Assembly: GCF_023370775.1 (NCBI RefSeq)
Contig: NZ_JAMCCQ010000001.1
Location: 620,001 to 684,000, forward strand
Length of the DNA stretch: 64,000 nt
Direction: 5' to 3'
Source: Marivita sp. GX14005
GTDB taxonomy: Bacteria > Pseudomonadota > Alphaproteobacteria > Rhodobacterales > Rhodobacteraceae
Below the pieces are notes generated by a model that saw only the letters and a list, made by a program, of their open reading frames with translations, had not been told where the DNA came from and made no database searches. Both the position numbers and the translations under genes were made by a program. Shown one piece after another: positions 18,947 to 27,568 of the stretch (position 1 is the first letter of the stretch; every line of letters begins with the position of its first letter).

Positions 18947-19600
18947 TTGGTATTCAAGCGGCGGGACAGGCGGTCGATCTGGGCCACCTTGCGCGAGGCC
19001 TTGTGGCCGCGCGGCGGGTGGGCGCGCGCGGCGCGCTATGTCCAGCACCGGCTCAACCGCCTGCCCGATCCGCCCGAACGCATCGCGCGCGGCATCTTCG
19101 CTGGTGTCTTTACCACCTTCACACCGCTTTACGGGTTGCATTTCGTTGTCGCCGGGCTCCTCGCGCTCGTCATGCGCGGCAATGTCATCGCATCGCTTCT
19201 TGCCACCTTCTTCGGCAATCCGCTGACTTATGTCCCGATCAGCGTGGCATCGCTGCAAACCGGGTATTGGCTGCTCGACCTGCGCGAGGAGGCGCCCCAG
19301 CACGGCAGCGTTCCTTACAAGTTCGCCAAGGCGAGCGAGGATTTCTGGCGCAATTTCCGCGCGCTCTTCAACGATCAAACCGCTGACTGGAGCGGGCTGA
19401 CGCTATTTTATCACGAAGTGTTCTTTCCGTGGCTGATCGGCGGCGTCATTCCGGGCATCTTGTGCGGGCTTGTCTGCTACTATGTCTCGGTGCCGCTGAT
19501 CCGGGCTTATCAGAACCGCCGCAAGGGCGTTCTGGCCGCCAAGCTGGCGGCCCTGAAGAAAAAGAAGAAACAGGCTGACGAGCGCCAGACCTCGGACTAG
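18947..19600 (+). CDS. DUF2062 domain-containing membrane protein
   Basis: A 217-residue protein with a basic N-terminus, two central hydrophobic hairpins (GIFAGVFTTFTPLYGLHF and VIASLLATFFGNPLTYVP), another near residue 165, and a C-terminal run of lysines (LKKKKKQ). This matches DUF2062, a family whose function is unknown. The start is a TTG codon at 18947 preceded by GAAGGGACGGG; no in-frame ATG exists upstream of the conserved region. It lies 20 bases after rsh and 27 before pdxJ. Confidence 0.83.
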   Translation: MVFKRRDRRSIWATLREALWPRGGWARAARYVQHRLNRLPDPPERIARGIFAGVFTTFTPLYGLHFVVAGLLALVMRGNVIASLLATFFGNPLTYVPISVASLQTGYWLLDLREEAPQHGSVPYKFAKASEDFWRNFRALFNDQTADWSGLTLFYHEVFFPWLIGGVIPGILCGLVCYYVSVPLIRAYQNRRKGVLAAKLAALKKKKKQADERQTSD

Positions 19601-19627
19601 GTTCAGCCGCGAAGATGGAGGCGAGAG

Positions 19628-20380
19628 ATGACGGATTATGCAGGCACCCTGCGGCTCGGGGTGAATATCGACCATGTCGCGACCTTGCGGAACGCGCGCG
19701 GCGGCGACATACCCGATCCGCTTCGCGCCGCGGAACTGGCGCAGAAGGCCGGGGCGGATGGCATCACAGCGCATCTGCGTGAAGACCGCCGGCATATCCG
19801 CGACGCCGATATAGAGCGGCTGATGGATGCGCTCTCCATCCCCCTGAATTTCGAGATGGCCGCGACGGCCGAGATGCAGGCCATCGCCCTCCGCCATAAG
19901 CCGCATGCGGTGTGCATCGTGCCCGAAAAGCGCGAGGAACGGACGACCGAGGGCGGGCTGGAGGTTGCACGCGAGGAGAACAAGCTTGCCGGTTTCATCG
20001 CCCCGCTTCGCGAAGCCGGCTGCCGCGTGTCGATCTTCATCGCCGCCGACAAGCGCCAGATCGACGCGGCGCATCGCATCGGCGCTGAGGTGATCGAGCT
20101 GCACACCGGCGCCTACTGCGATGCGCATGCCGAAGGCCGGATGGAGGATCGCGACCGCGAGTTGAACGCATTGCGCGAGATGTCGGCCTATGCCCATTCG
20201 CTCGGGCTCGAGGTTCATGCGGGCCACGGGCTGACCTATGACACCGTCAAGCCGGTGGCCGCGTTCCCGGAGGTTATGGAACTCAACATCGGACATTTCC
20301 TCATCGGTGAAGCGGTGTTTCGCGGGCTGGATGCGGCGATTGCGGAAATGCGCCGCCTGATGGACGAAGCGCGGGCATAG
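19628..20380 (+). CDS. pdxJ: Pyridoxine 5'-phosphate synthase
   Basis: A 250-residue TIM-barrel enzyme that condenses 1-deoxy-xylulose 5-phosphate with 3-amino-2-oxopropyl phosphate to make pyridoxine 5'-phosphate. Diagnostic stretches are [17 protein letters not shown], the [13 protein letters not shown] active-site region, LNFEMAAT and [15 protein letters not shown] is 6 bases before the ATG. It is followed after 6 bases by acpS, the usual pdxJ-acpS pairing. Confidence 0.96.
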   Translation: MTDYAGTLRLGVNIDHVATLRNARGGDIPDPLRAAELAQKAGADGITAHLREDRRHIRDADIERLMDALSIPLNFEMAATAEMQAIALRHKPHAVCIVPEKREERTTEGGLEVAREENKLAGFIAPLREAGCRVSIFIAADKRQIDAAHRIGAEVIELHTGAYCDAHAEGRMEDRDRELNALREMSAYAHSLGLEVHAGHGLTYDTVKPVAAFPEVMELNIGHFLIGEAVFRGLDAAIAEMRRLMDEARA

Positions 20381-20386
20381 CGGCGG

Positions 20387-20797
20387 ATGATCCTCGGCAT
20401 CGGCACCGATCTGGCCAATATCGACCGCATCGCCGGCACGCTTGAACGGTTCGGCGACCGCTTTCGCAACCGCGTATTCACCGAGATCGAGCAACGCAAA
20501 TCCGAGCGAAGGCGCGATGTGGCCGGCACCTATGCCAAACGCTGGGCCGCGAAGGAGGCGTGTTCCAAGGCTCTCGGCACCGGGCTGCGCATGGGCATCG
20601 CGTGGAAGGATATGTCGGTGCGCAATCTCGCCACCGGTCAGCCGGTGATGGAGGTCACAGGTTGGGCCAGGGAACGGCTCGACGCGATGACCCCGCCGGG
20701 GCATGAGGCGATCATCCATGTCACGCTCACCGACGATCACCCTTGGGCGCAGGCCACCGTCCTGATCGAAGCCCGCCCGATCCGGCCGCTTGCTTGA
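20387..20797 (+). CDS. acpS: Holo-[acyl-carrier-protein] synthase
   Basis: A 136-residue enzyme that attaches phosphopantetheine from CoA to acyl carrier protein. It has [12 protein letters not shown] (magnesium-binding Asp) and [15 protein letters not shown] (catalytic Glu and Lys). Length is typical. It starts 6 bases after the pdxJ stop, which suggests translational coupling, and is followed by lepB. Confidence 0.94.
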   Translation: MILGIGTDLANIDRIAGTLERFGDRFRNRVFTEIEQRKSERRRDVAGTYAKRWAAKEACSKALGTGLRMGIAWKDMSVRNLATGQPVMEVTGWARERLDAMTPPGHEAIIHVTLTDDHPWAQATVLIEARPIRPLA

Positions 20798-20853
20798 CTT
20801 AGTCGCCGCCCCCGCTCATGAAGCGCGCACCATTCCAGAACAAGGCAGAGCAG

Positions 20854-21690
20854 ATGGCCTCAGAACCCAAGAAAAGCGGCGGGATCGTCGAGACGATCAA
20901 GACCATCGTTTATGCCCTGCTGATCGCGGGCGTGTTCCGCACCCTGTTCTTTCAGCCGTTCTGGATTCCATCGGGCTCGATGAAGGATACGCTGCTGATC
21001 GGAGATTTCCTCTTCGTCAACAAGATGTCCTATGGCTATTCCTATGCTTCCTGCCCCTCGCTCTACTTGCCGAGCCTCGGCATCGATATCGACGCGAAGG
21101 ATATCTGCGGCTGGGCCGATGGCGACAACAGCCGTCTGTTTGGATCGGAGCCTGAGCGTGGCGATGTCGCGGTATTCCGTCACCCCGTCACCGGCCGCGA
21201 TTTCATCAAGCGCGTGATCGGCCTGCCGGGTGATCGCGTGCAGATGGTTCGGGGTGTGCTCCATATCAACGGCGAACCGGTAAAGCTCGAGCCCGCGCCG
21301 GATTTCACAGAAACCGCCGCGCCCCAAGGCCCGCAAGGGCTGCGCCCGCGCTGCGCCAATGGCGCGGTCGGCACCGGTGGCACCTGCATCAAGCAGCGCT
21401 TCACCGAAACCCTGCCCAACGGCGTGAGCCATTCGATCCTGAACATCGGCAATCAGGGATCGGATAACACGCCCGTCTATACGGTGCCCGAGGGGCATTA
21501 TTTCATGATGGGCGACAACCGCGACAATTCCTCGGACAGCCGTGTGCCGAGCGTTGCCGGTGGCGTTGGCTTCGTGCCGTTCGAGAATTTCGTCGGCAAG
21601 GCAAACCGCGTGATCTTTTCTTCCGCTGGATCGTCGATGCTCTTCTTCTGGACATGGCGGGGCGATCGCTTCTTCGAGAAGATCGAGTGA
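20854..21690 (+). CDS. lepB: Signal peptidase I
   Basis: A 278-residue membrane protease removing signal peptides from exported proteins. One N-terminal membrane helix (around 18-34) is followed by [10 protein letters not shown] with catalytic Ser42 and by [13 protein letters not shown] with the general-base Lys119; the [11 protein letters not shown] box is near the C-terminus. A Cys-containing insert around residues 60-90 is common in alphaproteobacterial enzymes. Start 20854 is favoured over 20818 because an AGG-type site precedes it. The stop TGA overlaps the start ATG of rnc by one base. Confidence 0.95.
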   Translation: MASEPKKSGGIVETIKTIVYALLIAGVFRTLFFQPFWIPSGSMKDTLLIGDFLFVNKMSYGYSYASCPSLYLPSLGIDIDAKDICGWADGDNSRLFGSEPERGDVAVFRHPVTGRDFIKRVIGLPGDRVQMVRGVLHINGEPVKLEPAPDFTETAAPQGPQGLRPRCANGAVGTGGTCIKQRFTETLPNGVSHSILNIGNQGSDNTPVYTVPEGHYFMMGDNRDNSSDSRVPSVAGGVGFVPFENFVGKANRVIFSSAGSSMLFFWTWRGDRFFEKIE

Positions 21691-22379
21691 TGAAGCTGTC
21701 GGCGGAACTTCAGGCGCTGTCCAAGCGCTTGGGGCATCGGTTCGACCGCCCCGACCTTTTGGTCCGCGCCGTCACCCATTCCTCGCGCGCGGGGCCGAAC
21801 CGGGATGACAACCAGCGGCTGGAATTTCTGGGCGACCGCGTTCTGGGTCTGGTGATGGCCGAGGCGCTTCTGGCGCATGACAAGGCGGCCAGCGAAGGCC
21901 AGCTTGCGCCGCGTTTCAACGCGCTGGTTCGCAAGGAAACCTGCGCCGAAGTCGCGCGCGAGATCGACCTTGGCGCGGCGCTGAAACTCGGGCGGTCGGA
22001 AATGCTGTCGGGCGGGCGGCGCAAGCAGGCGCTTCTGGGCGATGCTCTGGAAGCGGTGATCGCCGCGGTTTACCTCGACGGCGGATTCGACGCCGCCAAG
22101 GATATGGTGCTGCGGCTTTGGGGCAAACGCATCGGCGCGGTCGAGGACGACGCGCGCGATGCCAAGACCGCGCTGCAGGAATGGGCGCAGGCGCGCGGGA
22201 TGTCGCCGCCCTCCTATGTCGAAGTGGCCCGCGACGGCCCGGACCACGCGCCCAATTTCACCATCTCGGTTCAACTCGACAACGGTGCCTCGGCGCAGTC
22301 GAGGGCCGGATCGAAACGTCAGGCCGAACAATCGGCGGCCAAAGCGCTTCTGGCGCAGCTCGAGCAAGGCGCAAGGTGA
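21690..22379 (+). CDS. rnc: Ribonuclease III
   Basis: A 229-residue double-strand-specific endoribonuclease for rRNA and mRNA processing. The catalytic motif [15 protein letters not shown] is near residue 45, a second acidic site is in [17 protein letters not shown], and a double-stranded RNA-binding domain closes the protein ([15 protein letters not shown]). It is coupled by TGATG to lepB and by GTGA to the following transporter gene. Confidence 0.95.
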   Translation: MKLSAELQALSKRLGHRFDRPDLLVRAVTHSSRAGPNRDDNQRLEFLGDRVLGLVMAEALLAHDKAASEGQLAPRFNALVRKETCAEVAREIDLGAALKLGRSEMLSGGRRKQALLGDALEAVIAAVYLDGGFDAAKDMVLRLWGKRIGAVEDDARDAKTALQEWAQARGMSPPSYVEVARDGPDHAPNFTISVQLDNGASAQSRAGSKRQAEQSAAKALLAQLEQGAR

Positions 22380-23275
22380 GCGACAACCTGCGCGGAAGCC
22401 TGTTCATGTGCTTCGCCATGTTCTGCTTCGCCATTGAGGATGCTATCTTCAAGACCGCAACCGGGGAGATGGGCGTTTCGGCTGGGGTTGGAACGATGCT
22501 CTTCGGAACGTTCGGCACGGCGGTGTTCATCCTGCGCGCGCTCTGGATGCGCGAACGGCTCTGGAGCGCGGCCTATCTGCAGGGCCCGCTCTTGATCCGC
22601 TCAAGTTTCGAAATCACCGGCAGGCTATTCTTTGCCCTCGCGCTGGCCTTCGCGCCGCTTTCCACCACATCGGCCATCCTGCAGGCCGCTCCGCTCGTCG
22701 TCACGCTCGGCGCCGCGCTTGTGCTGGGCGAAGCGGTCGGCTTGCGGCGCTGGTCGGCGATGATGGTGGGATTTGTCGGCGTGCTGATGATCGTGCGGCC
22801 CACACCAACCGGGTTCGACGCGACCTCCATCTTCGCGCTTTTGGGCATGATCGGCTTTGCCGGGCGCGATCTGATGACGCGCGCCAGCCCGCCCGAGGTA
22901 ACGGCCACGCAGCTTGGCATTCTCGGCTTCCTCATGGTGTTCATCGCGGGCGTCATCATTACCCTCTTCCAGACCGCGCCGGCTGCTGCGCCGAACCTGC
23001 CGGCGCTCTTCTTGCTGATGGGCACCGGCCTTGCCGGGGTGATCGGTTACAGTGCGTTGACCGCCGCGATGCGCACGGGTGAGGTGGCGGTCGTGTCGCC
23101 TTTTCGGTATTTCCGCCTGCTGATCGCGCTCATCATCGCCTATCTCGTGTTCGGCGAACGCCCCGACGCGCTTACCCTGATCGGCGCAGCATTGATCGTG
23201 GGCAGCGGCACCTACACCTTGCTGCGCAGCGGGCGCAAACAGGGATCTGGCGCCTTGCCGCGATCTGACGTATGA
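22376..23275 (+). CDS. EamA/DMT-family transporter
   Basis: A 299-residue membrane protein of ten predicted helices in two EamA halves; the second half begins near residue 150. The GTG start lies in a GTGA overlap with the rnc stop, which fixes it. The drug/metabolite transporter superfamily exports amino acids, nucleosides or other metabolites; no substrate can be assigned. It sits between rnc and era, genes directly adjacent in many other proteobacteria, so it is an addition to this cluster. Confidence 0.86.
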   Translation: MSDNLRGSLFMCFAMFCFAIEDAIFKTATGEMGVSAGVGTMLFGTFGTAVFILRALWMRERLWSAAYLQGPLLIRSSFEITGRLFFALALAFAPLSTTSAILQAAPLVVTLGAALVLGEAVGLRRWSAMMVGFVGVLMIVRPTPTGFDATSIFALLGMIGFAGRDLMTRASPPEVTATQLGILGFLMVFIAGVIITLFQTAPAAAPNLPALFLLMGTGLAGVIGYSALTAAMRTGEVAVVSPFRYFRLLIALIIAYLVFGERPDALTLIGAALIVGSGTYTLLRSGRKQGSGALPRSDV

Positions 23276-23303
23276 CGCGGCCTTTCAACTTACGGATCAC
23301 GCC

Positions 23304-24209
23304 ATGACCACACGCGCCGGTTTCGTCGCCCTGATCGGAGAGCCCAATGCGGGCAAATCCACGCTGACCAACCAGATGGTCGGCGCGAAAGTGTCTATCG
23401 TCACGCATAAGGTGCAAACCACCCGCACGCGGATTCGCGGCGTTGCCATCGAGGGCGACGCGCAGATCGTGCTGGTGGACACGCCGGGGCTGTTCAAACC
23501 GCGCCGCCGGCTCGACCGCGCCATGGTCGCTGCGGCTTGGAGCGGCGCGTCGGATGCCGACATCGTCGTGCTGCTGATCGAAGCGCATCGCGGGATCACC
23601 GAAGGGGTCGAAGCGATTCTGGACAATCTGGGCGAGGTCGCGGGTAAGCGGCCCGTGGCCCTTGCGATCAACAAGATCGACCGGGTCGAGGCGCCGAAAC
23701 TGCTTGCCCTGACCAGGGAGATGAACGAGCGTTTCGCCTTTACCGAGACCTTTTTGATCTCTGCGGAGAAGGGTCATGGCGTCAAGGATCTGCGCAAGTG
23801 GCTGGCCGAAACGCTACCCGAAGGCCCTTGGCTCTATCCCGAAGACCAGATCGCCGACCTGCCGCTGCGCATGATTGCTGCCGAGATGACGCGCGAGAAG
23901 CTGACGCTGCGGCTCCATCAGGAATTGCCCTATCAGCTGACGGTCGAGACCGAGAGCTGGGAGGAGCGCAAGGACGGATCGGCGCGGATCGATCAGATCG
24001 TCTATGTCGCGCGCGACGGGCACAAGGGGATCGTGCTTGGCAACAAGGGCGAGACGATCAAGGCGGTCAGCAAGGCTGCCCGCGAAGAGCTGGAGGAGTT
24101 CCTCGGCCGGCGCATCCATCTTTTCGTGCAAGTGAAAGTGCGCGAAAAATGGCTCGATGAGGCAGAGCGGTATTCCGAGATGGGGCTGGATTTCAAGGAT
24201 GGTGGGTAA
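23304..24209 (+). CDS. era: GTPase Era
   Basis: A 301-residue ribosome-assembly GTPase. G1 GEPNAGKST, a switch region with TTRTRIRG, G3 DTPGLFKP and G4 NKID are all present, followed by a C-terminal KH domain (GHKGIVLGNKGETIKAVS) that binds the 3' end of 16S rRNA. Its length is standard. It is part of the lepB-rnc-era-recO group. Confidence 0.96.
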   Translation: MTTRAGFVALIGEPNAGKSTLTNQMVGAKVSIVTHKVQTTRTRIRGVAIEGDAQIVLVDTPGLFKPRRRLDRAMVAAAWSGASDADIVVLLIEAHRGITEGVEAILDNLGEVAGKRPVALAINKIDRVEAPKLLALTREMNERFAFTETFLISAEKGHGVKDLRKWLAETLPEGPWLYPEDQIADLPLRMIAAEMTREKLTLRLHQELPYQLTVETESWEERKDGSARIDQIVYVARDGHKGIVLGNKGETIKAVSKAAREELEEFLGRRIHLFVQVKVREKWLDEAERYSEMGLDFKDGG

Positions 24210-24227
24210 GTCGCGCGGTCTGTGCAT

Positions 24228-24560
24228 ATGACCCGCCTGACCGCCGAATTCTGGGTGCAAGCCTATCTGCGCCGCCTGTCGCTTTACGATATTCCCGCCT
24301 TCGTCACCGCGCATGGCGACGACACCGCCGGCGCGGTTCTGGTCAAGCTGAACACGCTGGACGGGCGCGCCACCGCCTTGGTGCGCCAGTTCGATCTGAT
24401 GACCGGAGAGCGGAAATGGGACGTGCTGGCCCAGGGCGGCGAGGCCGAAGTCGATGCCAGCATCGCGAAGCAACGGGGTTTCGACAGCGATCTCTGGGTG
24501 ATCGAGGTCGAGGATCGCGCGGGGCGGCATCTGCTGGATAAAGACGGGCTGAGCGGCTAG
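24228..24560 (+). CDS. DUF1491 family protein
   Basis: A 110-residue soluble protein beginning MTRLTAEFWVQAYLRRL and containing ERKWDVLAQGGEAEVDASIAKQ and DSDLWVIEVEDRAGRHLLD. This is the DUF1491 pattern, an alphaproteobacterial family of unknown function regularly found between era and recO. The ATG at 24228 is preferred over an in-frame GTG two codons earlier. It lies 9 bases before recO. Confidence 0.85.
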   Translation: MTRLTAEFWVQAYLRRLSLYDIPAFVTAHGDDTAGAVLVKLNTLDGRATALVRQFDLMTGERKWDVLAQGGEAEVDASIAKQRGFDSDLWVIEVEDRAGRHLLDKDGLSG

Positions 24561-24569
24561 GCTCTGCCG

Positions 24570-25328
24570 ATGGACTGGCGCGACACGGGTATCCTGCTGA
24601 GCAGCCGCCGCCACGGCGAACACGCGGTCATCATCGACGCGTTCACCCCCGAGCACGGTCGTCACGCGGGCATCGTGCGCGGCGGTGCGTCGCGCCGGAT
24701 CGCGCCGATCCTGCAACCGGGCGCTCAGCTCGATCTGCGCTGGCGCGCGCGGCTGGAGGATCATATCGGCAGCTACACGGTCGAGTTGCAACGCTCCCGC
24801 GCTGCGGTTGCGATGCAGGATCGCGTGGCGCTGGCCGGTCTGAACGCGGCGCTTGCGCTGCTCGGCTTCACCTTGCCCGAACGCGAACCCCACCCGGCGC
24901 TTTACGCGCGCAGCCAGTCGCTCCTTGATCTGCTGGATCGGCCAGACCTCTGGCCGCTGGCCTATCTGCGCTGGGAACTCGCGCTGCTGGATGAAATGGG
25001 TTATGCGCTCGATCTGACGCGCTGCGCGGTTACGGGAAGCAAAGAGAACCTCGCCTATATCTCTCCGGCGAGCGGCCGCGCGGTTTCCCGCGAAGGCGCG
25101 GGGGAATGGGTCGACCGGCTCTTGCCCCTGCCGGAGGCGCTGACAGGCGACGGCGCCTGCGACGATGCGGATGTGGTGGAAGCGCTGGGAACGACGGGAT
25201 ATTTCCTCGAACACAAGCTGGCGGCGGGCCAGATCGGCAAACCCCTTCCCCCGGCGCGCGTGCGATTTCTCGATACGCTGTCGCGCCGTGCAGGCGCGGG
25301 CGTGCGGGGCGCGCGACAAAACACCTGA
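24570..25328 (+). CDS. recO: DNA repair protein RecO
   Basis: A 252-residue recombination mediator that helps load RecA on SSB-coated DNA in the RecFOR pathway. The N-terminal OB-fold begins [19 protein letters not shown] and contains [14 protein letters not shown]; an alpha-helical domain with conserved leucines ([24 protein letters not shown]) follows. It closes the conserved era-recO block. Confidence 0.92.
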   Translation: MDWRDTGILLSSRRHGEHAVIIDAFTPEHGRHAGIVRGGASRRIAPILQPGAQLDLRWRARLEDHIGSYTVELQRSRAAVAMQDRVALAGLNAALALLGFTLPEREPHPALYARSQSLLDLLDRPDLWPLAYLRWELALLDEMGYALDLTRCAVTGSKENLAYISPASGRAVSREGAGEWVDRLLPLPEALTGDGACDDADVVEALGTTGYFLEHKLAAGQIGKPLPPARVRFLDTLSRRAGAGVRGARQNT

Positions 25329-25372
25329 CGCGCCGTCTTTTCACTCCGGCAGCGGCGCGATAGACAGGGGCC

Positions 25373-26032
25373 ATGAACATGACCCTGCCGAATATCCTGA
25401 CGGTTCTGCGCCTTCTGGCCGCGCCTGCGCTGGCGCTCATGTTCCTCTATTTCTCGCGCCCCGCCGCCGACTGGTTCGCGCTCATCCTCTTTGTCATGGC
25501 CGCCGTCACCGATTGGTTCGACGGCTATCTGGCGCGCGCATGGAAGCAGGAAAGCAAGCTGGGCGCGATGCTCGATCCGATTGCGGACAAGGCGATGGTG
25601 GTGATCGCGCTGATGGTGATCGTGGGCTATTCCTCGATGTCGCCCTGGCTGGTGCTGCCGGCGACCTTCATCCTCTTCCGCGAGGTGTTCGTTTCGGGCC
25701 TGCGCGAGTTTCTGGGCGATACCGCAGGCACGCTCAAGGTGACGAAACTGGCCAAGTGGAAAACCACGCTGCAGATGATCGCCATCGCGGTGCTCTTTGC
25801 GCAAGGCGTGTTCGAACACTATCTTGGCATGGCTGTTCTCGACATGGGGCCGGAAACCTTCGCTCGCGTGATGGAAGGCCAGACGCAGGATGTATATGGC
25901 ATTTGGTGGAAAAACGCCGGCATGGTCTGGGCCGGCAATCTGGGTCTCGTGCTGCTCTGGATCGCGGCACTGCTGACGCTTGTCACCGGCTGGGATTACT
26001 TTCGCAAAGCCCTGCCGTTCTTGAGGGATTGA
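25373..26032 (+). CDS. pgsA: CDP-diacylglycerol-glycerol-3-phosphate 3-phosphatidyltransferase
   Basis: A 219-residue membrane enzyme making phosphatidylglycerol phosphate, the first committed step to phosphatidylglycerol and cardiolipin. The CDP-alcohol phosphotransferase signature is intact (DWFDGYLARAW, then GAMLDPIADK) with about five membrane helices. The C-terminal extension, around residues 150-190, contains an extra periplasmic loop. The moaD start follows its stop after 4 bases. Confidence 0.92.
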   Translation: MNMTLPNILTVLRLLAAPALALMFLYFSRPAADWFALILFVMAAVTDWFDGYLARAWKQESKLGAMLDPIADKAMVVIALMVIVGYSSMSPWLVLPATFILFREVFVSGLREFLGDTAGTLKVTKLAKWKTTLQMIAIAVLFAQGVFEHYLGMAVLDMGPETFARVMEGQTQDVYGIWWKNAGMVWAGNLGLVLLWIAALLTLVTGWDYFRKALPFLRD

Positions 26033-26036
26033 CGAT

Positions 26037-26282
26037 ATGGACGTGCTTTATTTCGCATGGCTGCGCGAACGGATCGGGTTGCCGAAGGAAACCGTGCAGA
26101 CCGATGCGGCCACCGTTGCCGATCTGGTCGATGAACTGCGCGCGCGGGAGGACCGCTATGCAATGGCATTCTCCGACCTCTCGGCGGTTCGCGTGGCGGT
26201 CGATCAGGAACTGACCGATTTCGACGCATCGCTCGAAGGCGTGCGCGAAGTGGCGTTCTTTCCGCCGATGACGGGCGGCTGA
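26037..26282 (+). CDS. moaD: Molybdopterin synthase sulfur carrier subunit
   Basis: An 81-residue ubiquitin-fold protein ending in the Gly-Gly needed for thiocarboxylate formation (FFPPMTGG). It donates sulfur to precursor Z in molybdopterin synthesis. It lies between pgsA and moaE with one base to the next start, a standard moaDE pair. Confidence 0.94.
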   Translation: MDVLYFAWLRERIGLPKETVQTDAATVADLVDELRAREDRYAMAFSDLSAVRVAVDQELTDFDASLEGVREVAFFPPMTGG

Positions 26283-26283
26283 C

Positions 26284-26730
26284 ATGCGGATCGTCGTGCA
26301 GCAAGACCCGTTCGATTTCGGCGCGGAGGCGGAGGCATTTGCGAGTGGTCGGCACGATATGGGGGCGATCGTCACCTTTACCGGCGTTGTGCGCGATCAG
26401 GGCAATGGCGGGCTGGATGCGATGGAGATCGAGCATTACCCCGGCATGACCCAAAAGGCGCTGGACCGCATCGCGGCCGAAGCCAAGGCGCGCTGGTCGC
26501 TGGGCGATGTGCTTGTCATTCATCGATACGGGCGGATGGCCCCCGGCGAAAAGATCATGATGGTGGCCGCCGCCGCACCGCATCGCAAGGATGCGTTCGA
26601 GGCTGCGGAATTTCTGATGGATTACCTCAAATCCCGCGCGCCCTTCTGGAAAAAGGAACATACCCGCTCGGGCGAAACGGGTTGGGTTGCCGCCCGCGAT
26701 GAGGACGAGGACGCGCTTGGGCGCTGGTAG
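26284..26730 (+). CDS. moaE: Molybdopterin synthase catalytic subunit
   Basis: A 148-residue partner of MoaD that inserts two sulfurs into precursor Z. Motifs: GAIVTFTGVVRDQGNG, the EIEHYPGMTQKAL helix, HRYGRMAPGEKIM, and the active-site lysines in KSRAPFWKKE. Length is standard. The gene closes the plus-strand housekeeping run; an operator-like palindrome begins 18 bases after its stop. Confidence 0.95.
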   Translation: MRIVVQQDPFDFGAEAEAFASGRHDMGAIVTFTGVVRDQGNGGLDAMEIEHYPGMTQKALDRIAAEAKARWSLGDVLVIHRYGRMAPGEKIMMVAAAAPHRKDAFEAAEFLMDYLKSRAPFWKKEHTRSGETGWVAARDEDEDALGRW

Positions 26731-26747
26731 CTTGCTGGCGCACCGTT

Positions 26748-26768
26748 TTGGTCATATCGTTTGACCAA
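26748..26768. promoter_or_regulatory. Candidate GntR/FadR-type operator
   Basis: TTGGTCA-N7-TGACCAA is a perfect inverted repeat 20 bases before the ATG of a FadR-family regulator. GntR/FadR operators typically contain TGGT...ACCA half-sites, though usually with a shorter gap. Autoregulation is the simplest reading. Confidence 0.55.
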
Positions 26769-26788
26769 TTCACGCAAAGCCCCGGATC

Positions 26789-27568
26789 ATGCCGTTCCAA
26801 CCCGTCACCACCGAAAAGCTCTCGATCGCCGTCACAAGGCAAATCGAACAGTTGATACTGCGCGGCATCTTGCGGCCCGGTGAACGTCTGCCCTCAGAAC
26901 GGGAATTGGCGGGCCGATTGCAAGTGTCCCGTCCCTCTCTGCGCGAGGCGATTGCCGATCTTTCCCAACGCGGCTTGCTCACCAGCCGTGCCGGCGCCGG
27001 AATTTATGTGGCCGACGTCCTCGGATCGGCCTTTTCCGATGCATTGATCGAGCTTTTCGCCAATCACGATGAGGCGGTGTTCGATTACCTTTCCTTCCGC
27101 CGCGACATGGAAGGGCTGGCGGCCGAACGCGCCGCACGTCTGGCCTCGGCCACGGATCTCAAGGTGATCGGTGCGGCCTTCGCCCGGATGGAAGCAGCCC
27201 ATCGCAAGGGTGACGCGGACGAGGAGGCCGCGCTCGATGCGGAGTTTCACCTGTCCATCATCGAGGCGAGTCACAACGTCATCATGCTGCACATGATGCG
27301 CTCGATGTATCAGCTTCTGCGCGAAGGCGTGTTCTACAACCGGCAGATCATGTTCCGCCAGAACACCACCCGCGCGACCCTGCTGGACCAGCATCGCGCC
27401 ATCAACGACGCGCTACAGGCCCGCGATGCCACCGCCGCGCGGCAAGCCGTTGTCGATCACCTGACCTATGTGGAGCACCGCCTTGCCGACGACCGCAAGG
27501 CCGAAGCGCATGAGGCAATCGCCCGGCAGAGGCTGGAGCATGTCGGGCGGAACGCAAGCCGCGCCTAA
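26789..27568 (+). CDS. FadR-subfamily GntR transcriptional regulator
   Basis: A 259-residue regulator with an N-terminal winged helix-turn-helix (PGERLPSERELAGRLQVSRPSLREAI, residues about 31-56) and a helical FCD ligand domain carrying the Asp and His residues that usually hold a metal (FHLSIIEASHNV, then DQHRAI and DHL). It resembles PdhR/LldR-type regulators of carboxylate metabolism. A perfect inverted repeat sits just upstream. Its stop overlaps that of the convergent aminotransferase gene (27565-27568). Targets other than itself are unknown. Confidence 0.88.
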   Translation: MPFQPVTTEKLSIAVTRQIEQLILRGILRPGERLPSERELAGRLQVSRPSLREAIADLSQRGLLTSRAGAGIYVADVLGSAFSDALIELFANHDEAVFDYLSFRRDMEGLAAERAARLASATDLKVIGAAFARMEAAHRKGDADEEAALDAEFHLSIIEASHNVIMLHMMRSMYQLLREGVFYNRQIMFRQNTTRATLLDQHRAINDALQARDATAARQAVVDHLTYVEHRLADDRKAEAHEAIARQRLEHVGRNASRA

